Shown: positions 1 through 9,090 of the stretch, piece after piece
How the letters are laid out: every line of letters starts with the position of its first letter
Numbering within the stretch: the stretch's first letter is position 1
NCBI RefSeq assembly: GCF_024054565.1
Contig: NZ_JAMXLR010000023.1
Span: 1 to 64,000, forward strand
Source: Aeoliella straminimaris
GTDB taxonomy: Bacteria; Planctomycetota; Planctomycetia; Pirellulales; Lacipirellulaceae
Direction: 5' to 3'
Length of the DNA: 64,000 nucleotides
Position numbers and translations under genes: made by a program
Notes under the pieces: model-generated
Seen by the model: only the letters and a program-made list of their open reading frames with translations
The model's database searches: none
Told to the model about the DNA's origin: nothing

Positions 1-1083
1 ATCTTCAACCTCCAGGACGATGGGCGGCTGGTCGAGATGAACCAGCAGGACTTCGACACCGAGGACGATTTTCAGACATTGCTCGAGCGATACCCCGACC
101 TCTTGGCCGGTGACCAGATACGAAGCGACTCGCCGCGGAGGTGGTTGTTGATCAAACGGGAAATGGGAGTCGCGGACGAGCGAGACGGTGCCGATCGCTG
201 GTCTCTCGACCATTTATTTGTCGATCAGGATGGCATTCCCACACTCGTCGAGGTGAAACGGAGCAGCGATACGCGAATCCGACGGGAGGTTGTTGGGCAA
301 ATGCTCGACTACGCCGCCAATGGTGTTGTCCATTGGCCCCTAGAGCAACTGCAAGCAGAGTTCGAGCGGCAGTGCGATCAGGACGGTGTTCAGCCACATG
401 AGCGGCTAGAACAGTTCTTAGGCGAAGACCAGGATGCATCCTGGTTCTGGCAGCAAGTGAAGACGAACCTGCAAGCGGGCCGCGTCCGACTGTTGTTCGT
501 CGCCGACGTGATTCCCAAGGAACTCCAGCGCGTCGTGGAGTTCCTCAACGAGCAGATGGACCCCGCGGAAGTGCTGGCTGTGGAGATACGCCACTTTGTC
601 GGCCAGGGCTTGAAGACGCTGGTTCCTCGTGTGATCGGCCAAACCGCCGAAGCCGAGGCACGCAAGCAGGTCGGCACGACGCGGAAGCCTCCTCTCACGC
701 TCGAAGAGTTGCAGGAGCTTGCCAATGAACATGGAGTTGGCGAGGTCTATCGCGCGATTGCCACTGCAGCCCAGTCCAAGTTTGATGCAGTCCGCACGAC
801 ACGTAGCAATATCGCTTTCGATGGCATTGGGCCCAATGGGGCGTCAAAGTTTGCCATGCTGAGCTTGTACCCGGCGTTGAGCAAACCCGACAAAGGCTTG
901 TACGCCGAGTTTTACCTCGATCGCATCGCCGCGTACTGCGGTCGTCCACGAGATGAGGTTCTGGCTGCCGTATCGCCATCGCTGACCTGCAGGCCCTACG
1001 ATGACGGAGAGGTTGGCTCAGGGTACATTAGGTCATTTACTGATGTGGGGCGTCTTTTCACACTTCTGTCGAGTCGATCATGA
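1..1083 (+). CDS. PD-(D/E)XK (NucS-like) nuclease-domain protein, 5' end cut by window
   Basis: The frame is open to the first base, and the 12 codons before the first ATG (37) read as protein that continues naturally into the rest, so the gene starts upstream of the window. Around codons 70-86 there is D70 followed by a beta-strand ending in E84-V-K86, the D...ExK core of PD-(D/E)XK nucleases of the NucS/RecB-like type. The C-terminal third (from about codon 265) is a separate domain that recurs alone in the next gene. It lies upstream of hsdM and hsdS on the same strand, so a role in DNA restriction is inferred. Substrate is unknown. It is distantly similar in motif layout to the gene at 26184. 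Confidence 0.75.
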   Translation: MFNLQDDGRLVEMNQQDFDTEDDFQTLLERYPDLLAGDQIRSDSPRRWLLIKREMGVADERDGADRWSLDHLFVDQDGIPTLVEVKRSSDTRIRREVVGQMLDYAANGVVHWPLEQLQAEFERQCDQDGVQPHERLEQFLGEDQDASWFWQQVKTNLQAGRVRLLFVADVIPKELQRVVEFLNEQMDPAEVLAVEIRHFVGQGLKTLVPRVIGQTAEAEARKQVGTTRKPPLTLEELQELANEHGVGEVYRAIATAAQSKFDAVRTTRSNIAFDGIGPNGASKFAMLSLYPALSKPDKGLYAEFYLDRIAAYCGRPRDEVLAAVSPSLTCRPYDDGEVGSGYIRSFTDVGRLFTLLSSRS

Positions 1084-1164
1084 ACCGAGGAAGCCCCAGA
1101 ATCTTCCAAGCCGCCAAGGGTGGTAGCTAAATTTGAAAACTCCGTCGTCGGAGGATTGTCGGTA

Positions 1165-1572
1165 ATGAACGAAGAAAGCTTCGAGACAGCAGAGGAGCGG
1201 GTCGACGCCCTTGTGGAAGAGATTATTCATGCCGTTAAGCCCAAGTTCGATGAAGTATACATCACTGGCACGGGGGCCATTTCCTGCTCCATCTTAGGCC
1301 AAGGTGGCTCACCGCGGATTTGGATGTCGTTCTCCCGATGTAGACCACCACTGGCCGACAAGCTGCATTTGCAATTTATCGTCGAGCGTCTTGCAGCGCA
1401 TTCCGGTCACTCAGTAGACGAAATTGTCTCTGCAATCCAACTCCCGCAGACCGAGATGAAACTTCGCTACAGAGACAAGGAGGGAATTATTGATGGTTTC
1501 ATCACTTCGATGAACGACATCGCCGCGCTGCTGCAACTATTTCCCGATCGTGCCCCGCTTTCTAGTCCTTGA
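1165..1572 (+). CDS. Stand-alone copy of the upstream protein's C-terminal domain
   Basis: A 135-aa protein. I chose ATG 1165 over the GTG at 1120 because GGAGG lies about 9 bases upstream of it. The last 75 residues align by eye with the end of the preceding nuclease: both have a hydrophobic strand, then an (E/D)R(L/I)AA helix followed by DE(V/I), then a G-(Y/F)-I turn, then a helix ending in LL. It therefore looks like a free-standing paralogue of that domain, perhaps a partner or regulator of the nuclease. It ends six bases before hsdM and is likely in the same transcript. I do not recognise a named family. Confidence 0.65.
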   Translation: MNEESFETAEERVDALVEEIIHAVKPKFDEVYITGTGAISCSILGQGGSPRIWMSFSRCRPPLADKLHLQFIVERLAAHSGHSVDEIVSAIQLPQTEMKLRYRDKEGIIDGFITSMNDIAALLQLFPDRAPLSSP

Positions 1573-1578
1573 TTAATT

Positions 1579-3051
1579 ATGTCCATATCCACCACCGTTA
1601 AATCCATCCAGGACATCATGCGCAAGGACGCGGGCACCTATGGGGATGCCCAGCGGATTGAGCAGTTGGCGTGGATGTTCTTCCTCAAAATACTCGACGA
1701 CCGGGAAGCCGAAGAGGAACTGCTGCAGGACGACTACCAGTCGCCACTCAAAGACAAATTCCGCTGGCGGAACTGGGCGGCGGACGAAGAGGGCATGACC
1801 GGCGATACGCTGCTCGACTTTGTCGACAACAAGCTGCTCAAAGAACTGAAGAACCTGCCCACCGGGGCGGGTGGCAATCCGCGGTCCAGCGTCATTCGCA
1901 TGGCGTTCGACGATGCCAATAACTACATGAAGAATGGCACGTTGATGCGACAGGTGGTCAACAAGATCAACCAGGTCGACTTCAACAACAGCAAGGACCG
2001 CCACCTGTTCGGCGACGTGTACGAGCAGATTCTCAAAGACCTGCAGTCGGCCGGCCACGCCGGCGAATTTTACACACCCCGCGCCGTCACGCAGTTCATG
2101 GTCGAGCGGACCAATCCCAAGCTCGGCGAGTCGATCCTCGACCCCGCCTGTGGCACCGGCGGCTTTCTCACCGCCGCCATCGAACACGTTCGCACTCACG
2201 ATGTGAAAACGGGCAAGCAAGAGGAAAAACTGCAGGCGTCGATCCATGGCGTGGAGAAGAAGCACCTGCCGCACATTCTGTGCATCACCAACATGCTGCT
2301 GCATGGCATCGAGGTGCCCGCCAACATTCGGCACGACAACACGCTCAGCCGCCCGTTGCGGGACTACGGCCCGAAAGATCGCGTCGACGTGGTGGTCACC
2401 AACCCGCCGTTTGGTGGCATGGAGGAAGACGGCATCGAGCTGAACTTCCCCAAGGCGTTTCAAACCCGCGAGACGGCCGACCTGTTCCTGGTGCTCATCA
2501 TGCACCGGCTAAAGCCGGGCGGCCGGGGGGCGATCGTCCTGCCCGACGGCACGCTGTTCGGCGAAGGTGTGAAGACGCGGATCAAGGAGCGGCTCTTGAC
2601 CGAGTGCAACCTGCACACCATCGTGCGGCTGCCCAACGGCGTGTTCAACCCGTACACCGGCATCAAGACCAACCTGCTGTTCTTCACCAAGGGCGAACCC
2701 ACAAAGGACATCTGGTACTACGAGCACCCCTACCCGCCCGGCGCGAAGAGCTACAACAAGACCAAGCCAATCCGGCTCGACGAGTTCGAGTCGGAGCGCC
2801 AGTGGTGGGGGAAGCCCGACGCCCGCGGCGGGTACAAAGGTCGCAAGGCAAACGAGCAAGCCTGGAAGGTCTCGGCCAAGGAGATCGCCGCGGCGGGCTA
2901 CAACCTCGACATCAAGAACCCGCACAACGCCGACACCGGCCCGGGCGATCCCGATGAGCTGCTGGCCGAATTGCATGCGGTTGAGAGCGGAATCCAAGAG
3001 ACGCTAGGCCGCCTGCGTTCCGAACTCGCCACGGCGTTGGGGGGCGAGTAA
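1579..3051 (+). CDS. hsdM: Type I restriction-modification system, methyltransferase subunit HsdM
   Basis: 490 aa, the usual length for HsdM. An N-terminal HsdM helical domain is followed by an N6-adenine methyltransferase domain with motif I DPACGTGG at residues 188-195 (AdoMet binding) and motif IV NPPF at 275-278 (catalytic). It methylates adenine in the site chosen by HsdS, normally as an M2S complex. The gene is followed after two bases by hsdS. No hsdR is present nearby, so restriction could come from a subunit encoded left of the window or from the nuclease genes around it; this is inference. Confidence 0.96.
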   Translation: MSISTTVKSIQDIMRKDAGTYGDAQRIEQLAWMFFLKILDDREAEEELLQDDYQSPLKDKFRWRNWAADEEGMTGDTLLDFVDNKLLKELKNLPTGAGGNPRSSVIRMAFDDANNYMKNGTLMRQVVNKINQVDFNNSKDRHLFGDVYEQILKDLQSAGHAGEFYTPRAVTQFMVERTNPKLGESILDPACGTGGFLTAAIEHVRTHDVKTGKQEEKLQASIHGVEKKHLPHILCITNMLLHGIEVPANIRHDNTLSRPLRDYGPKDRVDVVVTNPPFGGMEEDGIELNFPKAFQTRETADLFLVLIMHRLKPGGRGAIVLPDGTLFGEGVKTRIKERLLTECNLHTIVRLPNGVFNPYTGIKTNLLFFTKGEPTKDIWYYEHPYPPGAKSYNKTKPIRLDEFESERQWWGKPDARGGYKGRKANEQAWKVSAKEIAAAGYNLDIKNPHNADTGPGDPDELLAELHAVESGIQETLGRLRSELATALGGE

Positions 3052-3053
3052 CG

Positions 3054-4757
3054 ATGGCGGATTCGGCAACGATGGATTGCACAGCAAGGGGCGACACGAC
3101 GGCCAAGATGGTCCTAGACAATCTTGACCAACTTACTTGCACGCAATTGGGCCTAAACGGTGTTCGACGCAAGATTCTTGCACTAGCACTGTCTGGGCAC
3201 ATGGCGCCTGAGGCGAGGGAGACGGAAGCTGCGCTAGAGATGCTAGCAAAGCTCCGTGCTGCGGCACCGAAACCGAAAAAAACTAGGGGAACAGGTGCCA
3301 CCGAAGTGGAGTTGAATGAGCTTCCGTTCGGCAATTGTCGCCACCTCAGCTGGGCAAGAACATCAGAAGTCTGTGCTGTGGAGAAGGGAGCGATTCCGAT
3401 TCAAAAGGCGGAACCGGGGCCGTACCCGCTAGTCACTACCGGAGAGCAAAGAGGCAGCCATGTTGACTATCAGTTCGACTCACCCGCTGCGATTGTCCCA
3501 CTTGTCTCTTCCACAGGCCATGGTCATGCAAGCCTAAAGCGGCTTCACTACCAAGAAGGCAAATTTGCGCTGGGTAACATTCTATGTGCCATTACTCCGT
3601 TGGACCACGAGCTGTTATCTGCCAGATTTCTCTACGAGTATTTATCGGCCTTCAAGGAGGAGTTGCTCGTGTCTCGCATGGTCGGGACAGCCAATGTTAG
3701 CCTCACCATAAAGAAGGTGTGTGAGGTGCCGATTCCCATCGTGAACCGCTCTGTCCAAGAGCGAGTCTATCGGTTGATGAAGCTGTGCGATGAGCTGGAG
3801 ACCCAGAACACCCGCCGCGGCGAAGTCCGCACCGCCGCCAGCCGCAGCGCGCTGGCGCACGTCACCAGCAGCACCACCCGCAGCGAACTCGAGCGCTCCT
3901 GGCAACGGGTGAACGACCACTTCGACTCCTTGTACTCCGTGCCCGAAACCCTCGGCGACCTGCGGCAGACGATTTTGCAGTTAGCCGTGCAAGGGAAGCT
4001 GGTCCCGCAGGACCCGGAGGATGAACCGGCGGAGGTGTTGCTGGAGCAACTTGAAGCGAGTGGTGGCAATCCCAACGTCCGGCGTAGTGTCCCGTTGAAT
4101 GTACCGCGCCCCGACTTTTTAGCTGAGGAGAGTCTACCAGTCAGTTGGAGTATTGCGTCGACGGCGAGACTGCTTCATCTAGGCGCGATTAACGACTTGA
4201 AAGATGGTAACCATGGTGCAAACCACCCTAAGGTCGCCGAGTTTACAGCGGAGGGTCTTCCCTTCATCACGGCCGCTCAAGTTAACGAGACGGGTGGAAT
4301 CGATTACGACAGTGCGTACAAGGTCTCGGGAGATGTGCTTGCCAGGCTTCGAGTCGGATTCGCAAAGCCAAATGACGTGATCTACACGCACAAAGGGAGC
4401 GTGGGACGGGTTGCCATCTGCGAACGGGATTGCATTCTCACACCACAAACTACCTATTACCGCGTCAACAGCCGGATATTCGACAATCGCTATTTACGCA
4501 TCTTCTTGCTGAGTCGGGCATTTCGTCGGCAGGTGGATAACGTTAAGGGACAAACGACGCGAGATTTCGTATCGATCAAGGCCCAGTACAACTTCTATCT
4601 CCATGTGCCACCGCTAGCCGAACAAAAGCGAATCGTCGCCAAGGTGGACGGCCTGCTGGCTGAATTGGACGGCATTGCCACACAGCTCGAATCCCGCGGG
4701 CAGACGACGCAGGAACTACTGGAAGCGGCTATTCACGGGGTACTGGAGGGGGTGTAA
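3054..4757 (+). CDS. hsdS: Type I restriction-modification system, specificity subunit HsdS
   Basis: 567 aa with the two-repeat HsdS plan: an N-terminal helical extension (about 1-80), target-recognition domain 1 (about 85-230), a central conserved helix, target-recognition domain 2 (about 345-520) and a C-terminal helix preceded by the typical PLAEQKRIV segment. The two TRDs would recognise the two halves of a bipartite site. The long N-terminal extension before TRD1 is larger than in most HsdS proteins. TRD segments are lower in GC than the helical spacers, as expected for exchangeable modules. It is co-transcribed with hsdM and followed two bases later by the next gene. Confidence 0.93.
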   Translation: MADSATMDCTARGDTTAKMVLDNLDQLTCTQLGLNGVRRKILALALSGHMAPEARETEAALEMLAKLRAAAPKPKKTRGTGATEVELNELPFGNCRHLSWARTSEVCAVEKGAIPIQKAEPGPYPLVTTGEQRGSHVDYQFDSPAAIVPLVSSTGHGHASLKRLHYQEGKFALGNILCAITPLDHELLSARFLYEYLSAFKEELLVSRMVGTANVSLTIKKVCEVPIPIVNRSVQERVYRLMKLCDELETQNTRRGEVRTAASRSALAHVTSSTTRSELERSWQRVNDHFDSLYSVPETLGDLRQTILQLAVQGKLVPQDPEDEPAEVLLEQLEASGGNPNVRRSVPLNVPRPDFLAEESLPVSWSIASTARLLHLGAINDLKDGNHGANHPKVAEFTAEGLPFITAAQVNETGGIDYDSAYKVSGDVLARLRVGFAKPNDVIYTHKGSVGRVAICERDCILTPQTTYYRVNSRIFDNRYLRIFLLSRAFRRQVDNVKGQTTRDFVSIKAQYNFYLHVPPLAEQKRIVAKVDGLLAELDGIATQLESRGQTTQELLEAAIHGVLEGV

Positions 4758-4759
4758 CC

Positions 4760-5677
4760 ATGGCGAATCGTTTAGAGGTCAATCCAGAGTACTACGCAGT
4801 TGGAAACGGCACGGAATTCGAGCGCTTTGATGCGAGTCGCGTACCCCTGAAAACTGTTTCCCACGTGACCCACTTGAAGAATGCCGTGAGGGTCATTGAA
4901 GATGGCTCAGTCCGGGCAGACTTAGTGTTCGATGCGAGCTGCCTAAATGTTACACGGACACGGGTCGTATGGCTGTCCCCGAACGATTGGACCAATGCGG
5001 GCGGTTACCGCTATGGCAATGTGAAATTCACGTTGGACTGGCGCTCGCTCATTACCGGCAAGAAGGTGTATTGGGTCGAGGCAATGGATTATAGTCCTCA
5101 TGCTTGTCGGCTTTTGATTACGGACATCGAGCACAACGAACTGCGCAAATTCGATCCGCAAAATGAACGGGGGCCATGGTTGTGGGACGCGACTACCGAC
5201 GAACATTGGTGGAACGGCAATTACTGTCTCGAAGTCATGCTTGAGAGCGATCTACTTCTTGGCAGCGGTCAACAAATCGATTTCGTAGAGCATCATGCGA
5301 ATCGATGTTGTATCGACCATCATTCTTGCCAAGATAAAGGCATCACCCAATCGGATGCCGCAAGCGAGTTTCTTTGCATGCTGGCCGATCGGAGTCTGAC
5401 ACTCCCCGGTGGAGTTTTTGGGGAATCTGCCAGATTCACAATTCGAGGCGTTTGGAACTTAATTGCGCGCTGTATTTCGAGAAGTGCATGCCGTGGACAA
5501 TCCAATCGAAAGTCGCTTGCCCAAGCACGCGCGTGCCTCGCCGCGTTTGGGCGAAGAGACGCCAACAGTAAAACTGATTTTGCTGAACTCGTAAGCACGT
5601 TCCAGAACACCGATGAAGCTATTGCCGCCACTCGCGCGGTGCTGCAAGGCACTGTCGGTTTCGAGTTGCCCGAGTAA
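4760..5677 (+). CDS. Unrecognised protein in restriction operon (possible ADP-ribosyltransferase-like fold)
   Basis: 305 aa, starting two bases after hsdS and so part of the same operon. I do not recognise the family. The first 120 residues have a layout reminiscent of DarT/DUF4433-like ADP-ribosyltransferases: an early THL motif (near residue 37) leading a helix, an arginine-rich strand followed by WLSPNDW, then YGNV leading into a strand with W and E residues. The rest (130-305) is helical with several Cys and His (a CCIDHH stretch). The resemblance is by eye and weak. Position after hsdS suggests cargo that protects or augments the system. Confidence 0.6.
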   Translation: MANRLEVNPEYYAVGNGTEFERFDASRVPLKTVSHVTHLKNAVRVIEDGSVRADLVFDASCLNVTRTRVVWLSPNDWTNAGGYRYGNVKFTLDWRSLITGKKVYWVEAMDYSPHACRLLITDIEHNELRKFDPQNERGPWLWDATTDEHWWNGNYCLEVMLESDLLLGSGQQIDFVEHHANRCCIDHHSCQDKGITQSDAASEFLCMLADRSLTLPGGVFGESARFTIRGVWNLIARCISRSACRGQSNRKSLAQARACLAAFGRRDANSKTDFAELVSTFQNTDEAIAATRAVLQGTVGFELPE

Positions 5678-5702
5678 AGACCCTAGTGTGCGAGAATCGT
5701 TC

Positions 5703-6524
5703 ATGAATCGCAATCCGATTGAACGGGGAGTCGAGGAAATCCAACTCAACTCGTGGGAGGACTTTCAGCCTTTTATTTCCAGCAGATTTCTCCATGGCCC
5801 CGCGTTTGTTTACCGAGGCCAATCAGACTTTGACTGGCAGCTCCGATCGAGTATCGATCGTCATGAGGAAGTCTACCCAAAGCGAAAGAACCTCAGTGGA
5901 GGAAACCCAGAATTCTTCAACTGCCCCCCACTTACCCACTCGCAGCAACTAGCCGCTTTTCGCCACGCGATGCGCGGTCGGCGAGGCCATCATTCCCCAG
6001 AGCTGAATGACGACGAATGCTGGGCTCTGGGACAGCACTATGGGCTTAAGACTCCACTGCTCGATTGGACACTGGCCCCCTTTGCTGCACTGTTCTTCGC
6101 CTTTGAAGGGAATAGCGACTCCCAGTTTCGCGGAGTCTATGCTTTTTCGACTAGTTTGCTGGAGAAGAAAGAGATGCGGAATCGCGTTTCTCTGCTCTCA
6201 CCACACACTGACGAGAATGTCCGCTTGATAGGTCAAGCGGGGCTGTTCCTGAAGCTGCCGAGAAACGAAGACTTGGAGTCCATTGTCCGCGAAGTCTGTG
6301 CGGATGAAGACAAGACGGCGTACTTTATTAAGATCAAGATACCAACCACCAAGGCTGACAGGGATGCGTGCTTGATCACACTCAACAAGATGAACATCAA
6401 CAACATGACGGTCTATCCAGACCTGGATGGCGCGGCGAAGCACGTCAACTCGCTTTGGCAACCAGGCTACGAAGACTTAATCGCCTGGCTGGGACGCAAG
6501 ACGGAGGAAGATAATGCCAATTGA
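5703..6524 (+). CDS. FRG domain-containing protein
   Basis: 273 aa from ATG 5703; an upstream in-frame ATG at 5613 would overlap the previous gene and lacks conserved residues. The FRG signature is clear: YRGQ at 37-40 followed by W and L-R residues, then QHYG at 111-114 and DW at 121-122, with a hydrophobic stretch (AALFFAF) behind it. FRG proteins are found in phage-defence and mobile contexts; the biochemical activity is not established. It follows the previous gene by 25 bp. The C-terminal half carries basic and acidic stretches with no motif I can name. Confidence 0.85.
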   Translation: MNRNPIERGVEEIQLNSWEDFQPFISSRFLHGPAFVYRGQSDFDWQLRSSIDRHEEVYPKRKNLSGGNPEFFNCPPLTHSQQLAAFRHAMRGRRGHHSPELNDDECWALGQHYGLKTPLLDWTLAPFAALFFAFEGNSDSQFRGVYAFSTSLLEKKEMRNRVSLLSPHTDENVRLIGQAGLFLKLPRNEDLESIVREVCADEDKTAYFIKIKIPTTKADRDACLITLNKMNINNMTVYPDLDGAAKHVNSLWQPGYEDLIAWLGRKTEEDNAN

Positions 6525-6597
6525 GTCTGGCATTGACAGACAGATGGCTGCTCGTGACCGTGGTGTCATTCCATCGACTTCTGACTGAGTAACTAAC

Positions 6598-7467
6598 ATG
6601 ACTGCACCGCCCAAGACAATACAAATCTTCCTGCCCGCGGGCGATCCTCAAGGCATACGTGTCGCCGAGATTACTACGCGAATCATGCGGGTGATCGAGG
6701 TGCCGCGAAGCCTGTTAAATGAGTTTCTGGCGATGCCGGAAGCGAACCAGGTTGCTCTCTATTTCCTGTTCGGTGAAGAGGACGACACGGATCAACGAGT
6801 TTACATCGGCCAGACTGGCGATCTGAAGAGTCGAATGCGTCGACATAACGCCGAGAAAGACTTCTGGGAGCGGGCATTGATCGTCGTGTCACTTACAAAC
6901 AATTTGACGCAGACTCACGCAGTGTTTCTTGAATGGTACTGCCTTACCGAGTGTCGCGAGGCAGGTCGTTGCGCCGATGAAAACGGCAACGCCGGGAGTC
7001 GACCTCACACCCCGGCCCCCATGGAGGCCGACTGCATTGAAATCTTTGACACCGCCAAGACTCTACTGAGCACGCTGGGGTACCCCGTGTTCACGCCGGT
7101 GGCAAGTGCTGAATCGAAAACCGATGAGCAGGAACTGTTCTACTGCCGTGGTTCAGAAGCTGATGCACGTGGCCTCTACACGAGCGAAGGCTTCGTGGTG
7201 CTGGCGGGGTCCAGTGGCAGGACCAATACAACGGCTTCGTTCGAGAAGTGGAACCTTGGAAAGTCGCGAGATTCACTGCTCGAATCGGGAGTGCTCAAGG
7301 AAATCGGCGGACGATTGGTATTTCAAAAGGACCATCTGTTTAAGACCCCCAGCCGGGCAGCCATCATCGTAATGGGCCGTAACGCAAACGGCTGGACGGA
7401 ATGGAGAGACGAGCATGGTCGCACCTTGGACGAATTGAAGCGTCAAACCGGTGACGAGGACTCCTAG
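6598..7467 (+). CDS. GIY-YIG nuclease family protein with C-terminal DUF4357
   Basis: 289 aa. A GIY-YIG-like core is visible: a strand ALYFLFGE near residues 53-60 in place of GIY, VYIGQTGD at 68-75 for YIG, and R79 and R81-R82 following as in active members. The C-terminal 85 residues (GLYTSEGFVVLAGS through the W-T-EW segment) match the DUF4357 layout often joined to GIY-YIG or to restriction proteins. It lies 73 bp after the FRG gene, on the same strand as the restriction genes. A DNA nicking or cleaving role is inferred from the family. Confidence 0.88.
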   Translation: MTAPPKTIQIFLPAGDPQGIRVAEITTRIMRVIEVPRSLLNEFLAMPEANQVALYFLFGEEDDTDQRVYIGQTGDLKSRMRRHNAEKDFWERALIVVSLTNNLTQTHAVFLEWYCLTECREAGRCADENGNAGSRPHTPAPMEADCIEIFDTAKTLLSTLGYPVFTPVASAESKTDEQELFYCRGSEADARGLYTSEGFVVLAGSSGRTNTTASFEKWNLGKSRDSLLESGVLKEIGGRLVFQKDHLFKTPSRAAIIVMGRNANGWTEWRDEHGRTLDELKRQTGDEDS

Positions 7468-7559
7468 GAAGACGCCCTTCATGGTCTCGCGGTAATTGTA
7501 ATTGCCAGGACGGTCCAGTATTTCGAGCCGATAAAGTCAGCCAGTGGCAGGTGCCCCCG

Positions 7560-8291
7560 ATGAATCGCTTCAGTCCCAAAGTCGTCGAGAAACTCAAATA
7601 CTACGTCTACCTCTACATCGATCCCCGCAACGAGCAGGTTTTCTACATTGGTAAGGGCAAGGCCAATCGGGCGTTTTCCCACCTCGGCGAGTTGCGAGAT
7701 TGCGACAAGGTGCGGCGGATCACCGAGCTGAAGAAATTGAATCTGGAGCCGCGGATCGAGATACTGAAGTACGGCCTGACCGAGAAGGAGGCGCTGCTGG
7801 TCGAAGCCACGGCCATCGATCTGCTGGACATATCGAACCTCACCAACGCCGCCCGCGGGCATGGCACTCGCTATGGCGCGCGGGCCAGCGTTCAGGAGAT
7901 TGTTGATCGATTGGATTCCCGTCCCGCCAAAATTACCGACCCGGTACTGCTGGTGAACATCAGTCGGGCGTTTCACTATGGGATGTCACCCATCGAGCTA
8001 TACGACGCCACACGTAGTGCCTGGGTACTGGGCGCTAAGAAGGACGAGGTGAAATACGTCTTCGGCGTCTACCAGGGCATCGTACGTGAAGTGTACGAAG
8101 TGACGTACTGGCTACCCGGAGGCTCCTCGATGCGCTACGACGACTATCACGGCAATAAAGCCAAATCGCATCGCTGGGAATTCGTCGGCATCCTGGCCCC
8201 CGAAGAGATTCGACGGAAATACCTGAATCGATCGGTGGAGGAGTACTTCAAGCGAGGCAGCCAGAACCCGGTGAAGTACGTGAATTGTTGA
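7560..8291 (+). CDS. LEM-3-like GIY-YIG domain protein
   Basis: 243 aa from ATG 7560 (a GTG at 7551 is also possible). The N-terminus has YYVYLY at 14-19 and FYIGKGKANRAFSH at 28-41, the arrangement of the LEM-3-like branch of GIY-YIG nucleases, in which Y, G, R and H residues form the active site. The remaining 150 residues form a second domain with alternating aromatic strands (VYQGIVREVYEV, W-RWEFVG) that I do not recognise. It is the last gene of the plus-strand cargo block of element A. Its 3' end overlaps the antisense remnant of a PhyH gene by 44 bp. Confidence 0.82.
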   Translation: MNRFSPKVVEKLKYYVYLYIDPRNEQVFYIGKGKANRAFSHLGELRDCDKVRRITELKKLNLEPRIEILKYGLTEKEALLVEATAIDLLDISNLTNAARGHGTRYGARASVQEIVDRLDSRPAKITDPVLLVNISRAFHYGMSPIELYDATRSAWVLGAKKDEVKYVFGVYQGIVREVYEVTYWLPGGSSMRYDDYHGNKAKSHRWEFVGILAPEEIRRKYLNRSVEEYFKRGSQNPVKYVNC

Positions 8292-8691
8292 GGGGGCTGC
8301 CATGTACAAGGAGCGGTTCGTCCGAATCGCTCTTCACGCCATCGGCCACGAAGTTGACTACCGCTACCCGCCGCGGTCGATCGCTAAGGTTGGCCTGCGA
8401 TCCATGGACCGTCAACGGATGATGAAACGTCGCCTCGCCACGGCGGGCCTTCACCACCACGGGGTTCTCAAGGGCATCGCGCTGGCCGTCTGTCATATTG
8501 CCAGCTAGTTCCCCTTGTGGCAACAAGTCCCAGCGGTGGCTACCAGGTACGTACTGAATCGAGCCGTTTTCTTCGTCGCAGTCGTCCAAAGGCAATGCGG
8601 AGCTCTTTTTCGCTGCTGTTGAACCCAGCGAGCTGAACGAGAAGCTGATGTTTTGCAGATGCCTTGGGAGATCGTTGGGTTGCTGTCCCCT
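8248..8691 (-). pseudogene. Broken phytanoyl-CoA dioxygenase (PhyH) family gene remnant
   Basis: On the minus strand, the frame between a TGA at 8692-8694 and the stop at 8248 encodes the C-terminal half of a PhyH-type Fe(II)/2-oxoglutarate oxygenase: LPLDDCDEENGSIQYVPGSH followed by the distal metal His and 2-oxoglutarate Arg region (HHPLTVHG... RPRRVAVVNF). The N-terminal half with the HxD motif is absent, and the residues after LLVHG, near 8298, no longer look like the family. The native 3' end therefore appears to have been replaced there, within 10 bp of the stop of the plus-strand GIY-YIG gene. I read this as debris at a junction. Confidence 0.6.
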
Positions 8692-8727
8692 TCAGACTCG
8701 TACACCCTCCAAAAATGCCGAAAAAGA

Positions 8728-9081
8728 TCAACAATCTTCGTCGTCCGGCGCAACACCTAACACAGAATTGAGCGCACTATCTCTTCTCGCGTGGTTCTGC
8801 TTTACCATCAGCACGCAGATCTCCATCGCTGTGAGGCGGTGGCGGGCGCTCAAACTTTCGTCGCTGACAATCTCCACGACCTTGTCGATGAGGATAGGGC
8901 GATCGGCCCGGTGGACAGGCCAACCGTCACGGACAGCCCGCTTGATCAGACGCAGATCTTTGAGCTTGCGGCAATCAAGGTTTAGCGCTGTTGTAGTGGG
9001 TCGGCCCCCCCTCCCCCCAAGGGGTGATTCTTCAGAATGCATTGTATCGGCTTCCTTCGGTATTGTGGAAGTGGTTTTCAT
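8728..9081 (-). CDS. Hypothetical small protein, last gene of the replication-like operon
   Basis: 117 aa. The start at 9081 has GAGG about 9 bases upstream. A flexible Ser/Gly/Pro N-terminus is followed by a predominantly helical region (residues 40-105) with a charged pattern LDCRKLKDLRLIKRAVRDGW. I do not recognise it; the composition suits a small phage-type DNA-binding or packaging accessory protein, but nothing proves that. It lies 9 bp downstream of the small gene 9091-9309. Confidence 0.55.
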   Translation of the reverse strand: MKTTSTIPKEADTMHSEESPLGGRGGRPTTTALNLDCRKLKDLRLIKRAVRDGWPVHRADRPILIDKVVEIVSDESLSARHRLTAMEICVLMVKQNHARRDSALNSVLGVAPDDEDC

Positions 9082-9090
9082 TGTTGGACC

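Noticed and set aside
1573..2505. 310-aa open frame on the minus strand
   Set aside because: Antisense to hsdM, whose motifs are intact; sequence is Val/Leu/His-rich shadow of high-GC coding DNA.
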